Assembly (NCBI RefSeq): GCF_021443865.1
Contig: NZ_JABUTB010000006.1
Span: 1 to 42,978, forward strand
DNA: 42,978 bases
Source: Clostridium sp.
GTDB taxonomy: Bacteria; Bacillota; Clostridia; Clostridiales; Clostridiaceae
Direction of reading: 5' to 3'
Shown here: positions 1 through 10,000 of the stretch, piece by piece
Layout of the letters: each line of letters begins with the position of its first letter
Position numbering within the stretch: position 1 is the first letter of the stretch
Notes under the pieces: model-generated
Told to the model about the DNA's origin: nothing
The model's input: the letters and a program-made list of their open reading frames with translations, nothing else
The model's database searches: none
Program-made: the position numbers and the translations under genes

Positions 1-52
1 AATATATAGAGTTGTTTGTAGTATTAAATAATTTATTAAGGAGATTTTAATT

Positions 53-550
53 ATGAAGAATAAAAAACTTGTAATATCTATATGTTCTTTATTATTAATA
101 TTATTAACAATTGGAACAGTAATATATGTTAAGAAACAGTCAGATGAAAATCTTGGCAAAGGTCTATCAGGATATATTCTTGCTACTGGTGTAGAGCCGG
201 ATTTAACAGAAGAAGAAATTGCAGCCTTATTACAAAAACAAGTAGATGAATCCAAAGTTGTTTTTAGTATATATACTGAGCCAGTATTTGAAGGTAAAAC
301 AGGAACTATAATGTTTGCTAATCCACAAAATAGCGCTCATAATATAGACTTAAATGTTACAGTAGGTGGAAAAACAGTTATAAAAACTGATAAAATAGCT
401 CCAAATCAATATATTGAAGAAATTCAACTTATGGGAAGAGCCTTAAAGAAAGGTACACATAAAGGAAATGCTTTAATTACAGCATATAAGCAAGATACTG
501 GAGAAATGGTTGGACAAGTTGCTGTTGAATTAGATATAACATCAAAATAG
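53..550 (+). CDS. Small membrane-anchored surface protein, paralog of 2730-3236
   Basis: A 165-residue protein with a short basic N-terminus, one hydrophobic segment at about residues 6-26, and an extracellular beta-rich remainder, so it is probably anchored by an uncleaved N-terminal helix. It aligns along its length with the product of 2730-3236: an acidic helix ending in 'DES', 'PVF', 'ANP', then 'PNQYIEE' against 'PYHYIDK', a 'K-LK-G' turn, and 'TGE...G' near the end. I recall similar short proteins beside surface-protein clusters in Firmicutes, but no biochemical role is known to me. The start ATG follows an AAGGAG site at 40-45. It is the first gene seen of a five-gene same-strand surface locus, and the true operon start may lie left of the window. 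Likely role, by inference: membrane partner or assembly factor for the large surface proteins. Confidence 0.7.
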   Translation: MKNKKLVISICSLLLILLTIGTVIYVKKQSDENLGKGLSGYILATGVEPDLTEEEIAALLQKQVDESKVVFSIYTEPVFEGKTGTIMFANPQNSAHNIDLNVTVGGKTVIKTDKIAPNQYIEEIQLMGRALKKGTHKGNALITAYKQDTGEMVGQVAVELDITSK

Positions 551-621
551 AAATATTGCAATAAAAATTATCTTTTAATAATTCTTCTTAAATTATTCTA
601 ATACATAAACAAGGAGGGGAA

Positions 622-2658
622 ATGAAAAAAGTAAATGATACTTCAAAGAGAATTGCTTTATTTCTAGGTGGAAAAAAAATAATTTCAATCTTTTCAATTA
701 TCGGTATATTACTATTATTTCCATTAGGTAAACTTATATATGATAGATTTTGGTCTAATCATAATGGAGCAAGTGAAGGAACTGTTAATAAAGATTTAAC
801 CCAAGGTACAATATATACAGATGTAGAGAAGGCTAATAAAGAGGATGAAAATATTTCAGAATATACTCTTGAAGAGGGGTATAGTGAAGTAGAGAATTCT
901 ACTGATTATAATAATAGCGGAAGTAATAGTGGAAGTTCAGCATCTTCTTATTTTGATTATTCTTCATTAAGTGGGAATAGTGTAATTATTTCAGAAGGGG
1001 ACTCTTTTGAACCAGTAAGGGCTTTAAATTTAAGTGCTATAGATAAAGATGGAAGCAATATAAGTAATAAAATAACAATTACACAAAATAACGTAAATGC
1101 TGAAAAACCAGGTCATTATTCAGTTTCAGCAAGTGTAAAGTTAAATAGTGGACAAACACTTCAAAGAACTTTTAGTGTACAGGTAAAAGCTACGGACTTA
1201 AATGTTACAGTAAATTCATTTAAGGCAAAGGAAAGTGAAGTAACAAAGGGAGAAAATATAATTTTTGATCTCAATATTAAATCATCTAAAAGCTATGTTA
1301 AAGTTAGTGCTGTAAATATAAATGGAAAAGAATATCCAGTATATACAGATGGTACTAATGTATTTACAAAGACTCAAAAGTATAAAGTGAAAGTAAATAG
1401 TGGTGATTTAATAGGAGTTAATGATTACAATCTTACTTATATAAAAATGTCTGATAGTAGCATAATAGATGTATATAATAAAGCTACTTTGGAAATATTA
1501 AAATCTGAAGCGAAAATAAAAGATTTTAAATATGAAACTAACTTTGCAGCAAAAAATATAATTATGAATTTTAATATTGAAGATTTAGATAATTCAGCTT
1601 CTAATTTAAGACTTGAAGTCTATAAAGAAAATGAATTAATTTCTACAAATTATCTAAATAGAAAAGAATCATATGAAGAAAAAGTTATGACATATACTAA
1701 TGGAACTTATAAAATAAAAGTTTTAGCAGATATAAATCTTCATTCAGCTGTAAATGAAGAAAATACTATTTTAAATAAAGTTCTTTTATCACAAAATATA
1801 AATGTTATTAATGTTGATGAAACTTCACTTACTGGAAGTGATATAGAAATCGTTGAAGGTGAGGATTTTAATATTGATTTATTAAATATTAAAGCTAAAG
1901 ATGTAGATGGTGAAGATATAACAGATCAAGTAATAATCAGATATAACAATGTTAATAATAATGTTGCAGGAAAGTATAGTGTAATTGTGAATGTTACTAA
2001 TAAAAAGAATAGAAAAATTGAAAAGACTTTTAATGTTACAGTAGTTAAACCCGTAATAACTGAAGAATCAGGTAATAATGATGATTTAGGAGCAGATTTA
2101 TCTACTATTTTTGTTTTAGATAGAAATACTAATGAAGTTAAGGGAAGTAGAGCATTAACTAGAGATACTATTTCTGGAAATGATACAGAAACTTTAGATT
2201 TTAATGTTATTGTAACAGGTAATATTACAAAAGCTGATGGTACAGCTGCAAGTGGAAAAATTCAAGTAGAAGTTCCAACTAGCTTATCATTTTCAATTGA
2301 TCAAAAAGGAAACTTCAATGGAACTGTATTTAATATAAAGAATTCTAGTGAAAGTGAAATTTCAGTATCAGTTGGTCAATTTAAAGAAACTAAAGTTGAT
2401 TCAGGAATAACAGTTAGACCTTTAACAGAAGATTTAACAAGTATGGATAGGTCAAATATTCATCTATATCTGCAAGGAGATACTATAATAGATTTAGGTG
2501 GAAATATATCTGAAGATAAAGAGTTAGTAGCTATACCAGCATCAGATTCAAAATCAGTACAATTACTTGGGAATTCAGGTAAGGCTGATGGAAGTGAAGT
2601 AGATGCAAATGGCGCAAGTGAAGAGTTTAACTTAGTATTTAAAATTAAAAAAAGATAA
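622..2658 (+). CDS. Membrane-anchored Ig-like surface protein with shared C-terminal domain
   Basis: A 678-residue protein. A basic N-terminus precedes a membrane helix at about residues 18-38 with no clear cleavage site, so it is probably a type II-like anchor facing outward. A Ser/Asn/Gly-rich linker (about 95-115) follows. Ig-like DUF5011-type modules lie at about 120-190 ('SEGDSF', 'GHYSVS') and 405-475 ('VEGEDF', 'GKYSV'), and further beta-rich segments lie between them (about 190-395). The C-terminal 150 residues carry 'VEVPTSLSFSID', 'NIKNSS', a hydrophobic strand, and the terminal 'NLVFKIKK'. This domain recurs in the proteins at 3257-3943 and 4089-13862. There is no LPXTG motif and no enzyme motif. 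The ribosome site AAGGAGGGG is excellent, 71 nt after the previous gene. Role inferred: cell-attached stalk or docking partner for the giant protein. Exact function unknown. Confidence 0.72.
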   Translation: MKKVNDTSKRIALFLGGKKIISIFSIIGILLLFPLGKLIYDRFWSNHNGASEGTVNKDLTQGTIYTDVEKANKEDENISEYTLEEGYSEVENSTDYNNSGSNSGSSASSYFDYSSLSGNSVIISEGDSFEPVRALNLSAIDKDGSNISNKITITQNNVNAEKPGHYSVSASVKLNSGQTLQRTFSVQVKATDLNVTVNSFKAKESEVTKGENIIFDLNIKSSKSYVKVSAVNINGKEYPVYTDGTNVFTKTQKYKVKVNSGDLIGVNDYNLTYIKMSDSSIIDVYNKATLEILKSEAKIKDFKYETNFAAKNIIMNFNIEDLDNSASNLRLEVYKENELISTNYLNRKESYEEKVMTYTNGTYKIKVLADINLHSAVNEENTILNKVLLSQNINVINVDETSLTGSDIEIVEGEDFNIDLLNIKAKDVDGEDITDQVIIRYNNVNNNVAGKYSVIVNVTNKKNRKIEKTFNVTVVKPVITEESGNNDDLGADLSTIFVLDRNTNEVKGSRALTRDTISGNDTETLDFNVIVTGNITKADGTAASGKIQVEVPTSLSFSIDQKGNFNGTVFNIKNSSESEISVSVGQFKETKVDSGITVRPLTEDLTSMDRSNIHLYLQGDTIIDLGGNISEDKELVAIPASDSKSVQLLGNSGKADGSEVDANGASEEFNLVFKIKKR

Positions 2659-2729
2659 CTTTGAAAATTTATCTTTATGGAAGCAAAATATGTATTATAT
2701 AACATATTTAAATAGGAAGTGATAAATAT

Positions 2730-3236
2730 ATGACTAAAAAGAACATATATACATTAAAAATAATTATAATCTTAGGAATTATAATATCCATAGCTTCCTT
2801 TGTGATTATAAATATAAGCAAAAAAGATAAAGCAAATGTAAAAGGAGGAATTATTTCTCAGGGAATGATTTCTGGATATACAGAAGATGAAATAAAAGAA
2901 ATATTGCAAAGAAAAGCTGATGAATCTACATTTTCTTTTGAAATTAACTCAAGACCAGTTTTTAAAGATGGTGCATCAGAAGGTAATCTTAGAATTGCTA
3001 ATCCACCATATAATAAATATTCTATAGAAGTGGATATAACATTAGATGATAATAATCAAGTAGTGTTTAAATCGGGTGAAATACCTCCATATCATTATAT
3101 TGATAAAGCTAAGCTAAGTAAAAAGCTAAAGGCAGGAGAGTATGATGCAACTGCAACAATAAGTGCATTTGATTCAGAAACTGGTGAATTTAAAGGGAAA
3201 AGTACAGCTAAATTAGTTATAAAAATTGAAAGCTAA
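2730..3236 (+). CDS. Small membrane-anchored surface protein, paralog of 53-550
   Basis: A 168-residue protein with an N-terminal hydrophobic helix (about residues 7-28) and an extracellular beta-rich domain. Conserved points shared with the first gene are an acidic helix 'EDEIKEILQRKADES', 'RPVFKDG', 'GNLRIANPP', 'PYHYIDKAKL', 'KLKAGEY', and 'FDSETGEFKGK'. The pattern resembles a short protein family I recall near surface-protein genes in clostridia and lactobacilli, but I know no assigned function. Start ATG follows AGGAAGTGA at 2714-2722. It sits between two genes whose products share a C-terminal domain and is only 20 nt upstream of 3257-3943, so co-expression is likely. The interleaving of paralogous small proteins with domain-sharing large ones suggests each small protein serves a particular large partner (inference). 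Confidence 0.7.
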   Translation: MTKKNIYTLKIIIILGIIISIASFVIINISKKDKANVKGGIISQGMISGYTEDEIKEILQRKADESTFSFEINSRPVFKDGASEGNLRIANPPYNKYSIEVDITLDDNNQVVFKSGEIPPYHYIDKAKLSKKLKAGEYDATATISAFDSETGEFKGKSTAKLVIKIES

Positions 3237-3256
3237 ATATTATAGGAGACATATTT

Positions 3257-3943
3257 ATGAAGAAAAATAAATTGAAGTATATAATATTTATACTTGTTTT
3301 ATTTATAGCTAATATTCCATATTATACATTTGCAGAAACTACAAATAATAATACAAATACTACACCAAATACTATATTAGAAGGTGAAATTGGGGAGTGG
3401 GATCCTAATATGGATGATGCTCCTGATTTTAGCGAAATAACAGATATAGAAGGTAGTATTCCAAACGAAGGAGAATACGTTACAATATCAGTTACAGTTC
3501 CAATAGCAATGGAGTTTTATGTTCTACCTCACAGTAACTTAGCTTTTGGTAGTTTCTATTCTCCAGAATATACTATAAAAAATAATGGAACTAAAACTGT
3601 AGTTGCTAAAATTAATTCATTTTCTATGGAGAATAGTGAGGAAAGTGATACTAATACTCCATTATATATAGAAAAAGTTGTTGGTGGAGATGGAAAAACT
3701 CAAATGGAGCTTGGGATGTGTGAAGTTAAAAGTTTAGATTCCACTGGAAAATTAAAAAGAGTAGATTTAACTCAAATTGATAATTTGAGAGATGAAAATA
3801 GAATACTATGTGAACTTCAAACTAATGAAATGAAAAAAGTTAAGTTTGTTTCAGACAATTGGGAGTTACCACAGTTTGAATCTAATAAAGATACTGCATC
3901 CTCAAGCTACATTGTAGGTTTTGAGTTTTCAATAAAAAATTAA
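3257..3943 (+). CDS. Small secreted protein carrying the shared C-terminal surface domain
   Basis: A 228-residue secreted protein. A classical signal peptide (KKNK..., hydrophobic core, cleavage probably after 'TFA' near residue 26) is followed by an Asn/Thr-rich linker. From about residue 70 comes one beta-rich domain: 'VTVPIAMEFYV', 'YTIKNNGTKTVVAKINSF', 'ELGM', and the end 'VGFEFSIKN'. The same scaffold ends the proteins at 622-2658 and 4089-13862. Here it forms almost the whole mature protein, so this may be the minimal version, comparable to the small WxL proteins that accompany large ones, although the WxL motif itself is absent. Two cysteines (in 'GMCEV' and 'ILCEL') could form a disulfide. 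Ribosome site is TAGGAG. No catalytic motif seen. Confidence 0.68.
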   Translation: MKKNKLKYIIFILVLFIANIPYYTFAETTNNNTNTTPNTILEGEIGEWDPNMDDAPDFSEITDIEGSIPNEGEYVTISVTVPIAMEFYVLPHSNLAFGSFYSPEYTIKNNGTKTVVAKINSFSMENSEESDTNTPLYIEKVVGGDGKTQMELGMCEVKSLDSTGKLKRVDLTQIDNLRDENRILCELQTNEMKKVKFVSDNWELPQFESNKDTASSSYIVGFEFSIKN

Positions 3944-3980
3944 ATTATTATGAAATCTTATTATATAAATTGGTTAAGAG

Positions 3981-4021
3981 AATTCATAAATGCCTCATAA
4001 TTAAATAATATTTTATGAATT
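3981..4021 (+). promoter_or_regulatory. 10-bp inverted repeat upstream of the giant gene
   Basis: AATTCATAAA at 3981-3990 is exactly complementary to TTTATGAATT at 4012-4021, with a 21-nt AT-rich spacer. It lies in the 145-nt gap before the giant surface gene, the largest gap inside the cluster. No U-run follows, so it does not look like an intrinsic terminator. It could be an operator or an mRNA hairpin, but in sequence this AT-rich chance occurrence is possible. Confidence 0.3.
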
Positions 4022-4088
4022 AATATAGGCTAGATATGCAATATATTACATCATAATATATTTTATAGAGAGGAGGGAGTAGTGTTTA

Positions 4089-7000
4089 ATGAGACTAAGA
4101 AGATTTATCTCTACTATCTGTTTGGTTACTTTGATGGTACAAAATATACCAGTAAATGCCGTGACTAGCCTTTCTGAAAATAATAATTCTCAAATACTTG
4201 ATAATGGAACTTTAAATGAAGTGATAAGTAACTCAGAAGATATAACAAATGTTAATGGAAGTGAAAATAATATTTCTGAGACATTAGATGAGGAAATATC
4301 AAATAAAGAAGTTGTAAATTCTGAAAGTATTACAAGTAATAAGAGTGAAATTAATAAAGAAGAAATATCTAATTTAGAAAGTACTGTAAGCAAAGAAGAT
4401 AGTGAAAATGCTATTACTAAAATAGTAGGCTCTGAAAATATAAGGATTTATTTAGGCGAAGAAATAGACTATAAGGATGGAATAAAGGCTACAGATACTA
4501 ATGGAAAAGATATAACTGATTTAGTAACTGTAGAAGGAAAAGTAGATAATTCCAAAGTAGGAACTTATGAGCTTAAATACTCTGTTAAAGACGAGCTTGG
4601 AAATACAGCTACATTAATTAGAAAAGTTAAAGTTCTTAATAAGAATATATTTAACGTATATGTTGAAAAAGTAAATGAAGAAACAAAAGAAGTAAAAAAG
4701 GAAACTTTATTTACATTTTATCTTGATAATAAAGATTCGAAATTTGTAGTTGAAAACCAATCTTCAAATATGATAGATCCTTCTAAAGAAAATGAAGTAG
4801 CTTTTGAAATTAAAGTAATAGATAAAGACAATAAAGAAAAGCTAAAAATAGAACTTTTAGGAAAGGATACTGGTAATTCTAATAAGTTAGAGGCGTTAAA
4901 AGAATTAAAATATTCATATGGAGATTATATACAAATAAAGCCAATGCAGATTGGATTAAGTATTGAAGGACCTATATTAGGGGACATCAATACTGAAAAA
5001 GAAGATTATTCAGATGGAATAGATAATTTAGACTATATTAATAATGTAAGATTTAAAATTGTAGAAGATGGAATAGAAGCTATATACAACAAAGCTCCTG
5101 AAATTAGAGGACTAGAAGCTATGGATAATCTTTTAACTACAAGAGAAGAACAGTTAAAAGGTGTTGAAGTAATAGATGATCATGATGGTGTGATATCAAA
5201 TGAGAAGATTGTTATTACTGAAGAAAAAGATAATAATGGCAATACTATTGCTTTAAGATATTCAATAGAAGACAGCTGGGGAAGAAATACATCTATATTA
5301 AGAGAGCTAAAAGTATTAGAAGATAAAGAAGAAAAAATACAAGAACAATCTATAACCTTTAATACAAACATATTAATAAATAATATTATAGAAGTACATG
5401 GTTCGGAATATCCTGATGGAGATACCTTAAGATTTAAATTAAGATTTAATCAAAATTCTAATAAAGTGGAAATATATGATAGAGATTCAAGGGTATTTGA
5501 TAATAAGATAAAAGATACATACTTTAAAATTATCATATATACTAAAGCTGGTACAGTAAGAAAAGTATTATCTCTTAATGGTTCAGATAGAGCTGATAAT
5601 AAACTTTTAGATGAGTTTAATGGAACATCATTTACACTTGGTGATCAAATATATATCTATCATGCAAAATCTGATACAAAACTTAAAATACAAGGTAGTA
5701 TAGAGGATGCAGACTTCTCTTATAATGAGGGGATTCCAGCAGATAAGTTAGAAGGTCATAGATTTCAATTATTAAAAAGTGGTTTTAAGTATTTAACTAA
5801 TGAAGCTCCAGTAATAACATGGGAGAATCAAGATGAAAAACTTCAAATAACAAGAGGAGAGCATATAGACTTATTAGCTGATATTTCTGTAAGTGATGAT
5901 ATTGATGGAAAAATAAACAAATCTGCGGTATCAGTAACTGCATATGACCCTAATAGATTAGGAGATCAAACTGTTACATATACTGTTAAAGATAGCTGGG
6001 GAGTAATTGGAACAGCAACAAGAACTATAACTATTGTAGCAGATAGTAATATGGCGAACACATTTATGAATATCATGAGTAGTAATGGAGTAAGTACTAT
6101 TTTCACCTTAAGATTTGATGATGTTGACAAAAAAATTATATTAAGTAATAGGTCTAATGAAAAATTAAATACAGAAAACCCAAATGAATTATCTTTCAGG
6201 ATAAGAATATTTAGTAAAGCTGGTATTACAAAGAAAGATATTAAACTTAATGGGGGGGATTCTGGACTAAATAGTGCTTTAGATCAATTAGATGACTATA
6301 GATTTACAAGTGGAGATACAATAGAATTATGGTCATCAACTCCTGAAAACAGCATAAAAATTATTGGTACCATAGATAAGGATCCTGAAATAACAGAAGA
6401 TTATGAAGATGGTATACAAGATGAAAAATTTATGAAGGATGTTAGATTTCAATTAGGTGGTGCTACTTTAAAGGCTATATATAATGATGCCCCTGTAATA
6501 GTATTTAATGATGATTTAACAATAAAAAGAGGAGAAGAATTTAACCCATTAAGATTTATAAAAGAAATAAAAGATGATCATGATAACTTAAATATCAATC
6601 TTGTTAGAGTTAAGTATAACAAGGATGAAGTGTTCAAAGTTGGAAAACATGAAATTCAATATACTATAACAGATAAATGGGGAAAATCATCTACTGTAAT
6701 AAAAGAAATAGATGTGCTTACGAAAAATAAACTAGAACAAAATACAATAAGTTTGCTTAAGAATGATGAAACAAATAAGCCAATAATTACATTATATTTT
6801 GATGATGTTGAAAAATTGATATACAAAGAGATAGTAAATAATGAATTTATATCAGGTGATTTAAATTCAGATGTATTTATTATAAAAGTATTTGATGATG
6901 AAGGAATTGAATTAGGAAAATCAATCATTAAAGGGAATGAATTTTTAGATGAATTCTCTTTAGAAGAAATAACTGATCTAGATATAGATTATAATTATAT

Positions 7001-10000
7001 GATTAGTATAACTGGATATCAATACAATAAAGTTAGTATTAATGGAGATGTTATAAGTTCTAAAAATCATAATTATTCAAATGGTTTTGAAGATGATGAT
7101 CAAATGATTAATACTAGATTTAAAGTAACAGAAAATGGTTTAGAAGCAGTATATAATGAGGCACCTGAAATTCATGGAATTGAAGAGATTTCTATTATGA
7201 AGAATAGTTTATTTGATAAGTTAGAGAATGTTTATGTAACAGATGACCATGATTTAACTATCGATAATTCAGAAATAGAATTTATAGGTGAAATAGATAC
7301 TTCAATAGTAGGAACACAAACTATTAAATATAAGGTAACTGATAGTTGGGGAAGAAGTGTTGAAGTTGAAAGAAAAATATATGTAAAGCCAGTAATTGAA
7401 AGTAATACTATTGAGTTTAATAATTCAAATAATGAGTTAGCATTTAAAATTGGTTTTGACTTTAAGACTTTCAGATTTAGCATTACAGATAGAAATGATC
7501 AACCATTAGATCAATCAAATGAAGATGTGGTATTTAGAATTTCAGTATATAATGCCAATAAAAAGCTTATTAAAGAAGTATCTCTTTTAGGAAGTGATAC
7601 TGGAACTTCAGATAAACTTGACGAATTAAAAAATATACCTATAGGATTTGAAACCTATATAAGATTATGGGCTTCAGATAGTACTAAATTAAGTATAAAA
7701 GGTAATCTTATAAAAAGTGATAACATAGATGAAAACTATGAAGATGGTATTCAAAATATTGACTTTATGGATAATGTTATCTTCAAGGGGTCTATAGATG
7801 GATTAATGGCTGTATATAATAATCAACCAGAAATAACCGTTATTGATGAGGAATTATCAATATACAAAGGTGATGATTATAGAAGTGATTTATTAAATGC
7901 TATTACTATAACTGATCCTGACGAAACTATAGAAAAAGAATCCGTAGAAATTACTGTTAAAAAGGTAATAGATGATATTCCAGAAGAAAATCCAATGAGT
8001 TTAGATTCTATATCTGATTTAGGTGAATATGAAGCAGAATTTACAGTTACTGATAGCTGGGGAAGAGAAGATTCAGAAAAGAAGAGATTTACCTTACTAA
8101 CGTCCATAGATAGAAATGAAATAATATTTGGTGGACATAATAAGAATATAGGAAGGTATACTGCTTTTAAAATTGGTTTTGACTCAGAAGCTATGCAAAT
8201 AAAATTAAAAGATAGAAGTGCTTTACCTATGAATAATCAAGCAAGTAATTCCAGGTTTTATGTAATATCTGTATATAATGCAGATGGTACTCTTAAAACC
8301 GGTAGTCAAATTGTATTATCAACTTCAGATGCAGCAACTTCAACTAAGTTAAATCCATTACAAAATTTAGAATTTCAGTATGGAGACTATATTGAAATGA
8401 ATGCCTATCAAGCATTTAGATTAAGTATTTCTGGTGTAGTTAGAAATGCATTAGAAGATTATAGTGACGGTATTTTTTACTCAGATGACTTTAATTATAC
8501 TAGGTTTTATATAACAGATTCTGGTTTAGAAGCAGACTTTAGGCCAGAAGAACTTCAAGAGGGTCAATCTATTTTAGAATATGGAGGAACTCAAGGAGGT
8601 TTCCCATTTAAAATACAATTTAATCACAATGATGGAAGTGTTACCTTCCCAGCAACAACTACCTTCTATTGCTATGGTACTTCTTCTGTTGTATTTAGGT
8701 GTAGTTATTATAATAGTCAGGAAAATCAACTATATACTTATTCATCTGCTGGAGGTTCTAGTGGGGTTAGTAGTTACGTGAAAGATAAGCTTGCATCAGG
8801 ATTTAATGATGGAGATTACATTAATATTGAATTGATAAATATTCCCGAAGAATTTACAGGGGTCCGTGTAAGAGGAGCAATATCAGAAGAAAATAAATCA
8901 TATGCTGATAAAGTAGAAGGTCATAACGATATTAAAAATGTTAGATTCTATTTACGAAGAAATGAAAATCAAAGATATTTAGATCCTGTTTACAATTATG
9001 GACCAGTATTTAGTGGAGTTGAAGATATTAATATATTTGAAGAAGATATGGCAACATTTGATCCTAGAAGTGAAGTTAGCGTTACTGATGATATTGATGA
9101 AACAACACCACAGTTCACTGTAGAAGGACCACCAAATTTATCAAGTGTAGGAAAATATGTTTATACATATAGATCTACAGATAGTTGGGGTAGAGAAACA
9201 GTAGTACAAAGAAATGTTTATGTTAGACCTAGTATATATAAAAATAAAATTATGTTATATGCTAAGGAAGCAACAAAATCAACATTAGATATTACATCAG
9301 CAGAAATTGATCCAGCTTTTGAAATTTTATTTGATAATGAAACTAATAAATATGTTTTAAATAATCAAAAGGATACAATGATAAATGAAAGAATAGGTGA
9401 TGGCATTGCTTTTAAAATATCAATATATGGGCCTAACGGAAATGAAAAAGCTACAATTAATCTTCAAGGTAATGATAAAGGGACATCTACTAAATTAGAT
9501 ATTTTAAATGAAGTTAATTATGAAGAAGGAGATTATATAAGATTATGGGCTTCAGAGCCTAAGAACCTAATAATAACAGGAGATATAGGCAAAGAAGAAG
9601 GTATAAATAATCAAGGTTATTATAATGAAGATTATAATGATGGTATAGATGATGATGATTTTATGAATAATGTAGCATTTATAGCTAATAATTCAGGATT
9701 AACATCAATATATAACGAAGCTCCTAAGATAATTAATGTAACAGATAGAATAGTTTTCTTTGGAGATGAACCAGAATTATTATCAGGAATTGTAGTGTCT
9801 GATGATAAAGATAATGATATAGAAGTAGAAGATATTAAGATTATTGGAGAAGTAAATCAAGACGAAATAGGAATATACTCAATAACTTATGTATTAACAG
9901 ATAGCTGGGGAAGAAGCACTAGTCAAGATGTTAGAGTTATTGTAGTATCAAAAATCAGTCAAAATACTATAGATGTTTATGGTAATTCATCCAATAATAC

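Noticed and set aside
8581..8781. A 66-codon plus-strand frame inside the giant gene, and many minus-strand frames of 60-130 codons opposite it
   Set aside because: They lie in other frames of a coherent repeated-module protein, have no ribosome site or recognisable product, and are expected by chance in this composition.
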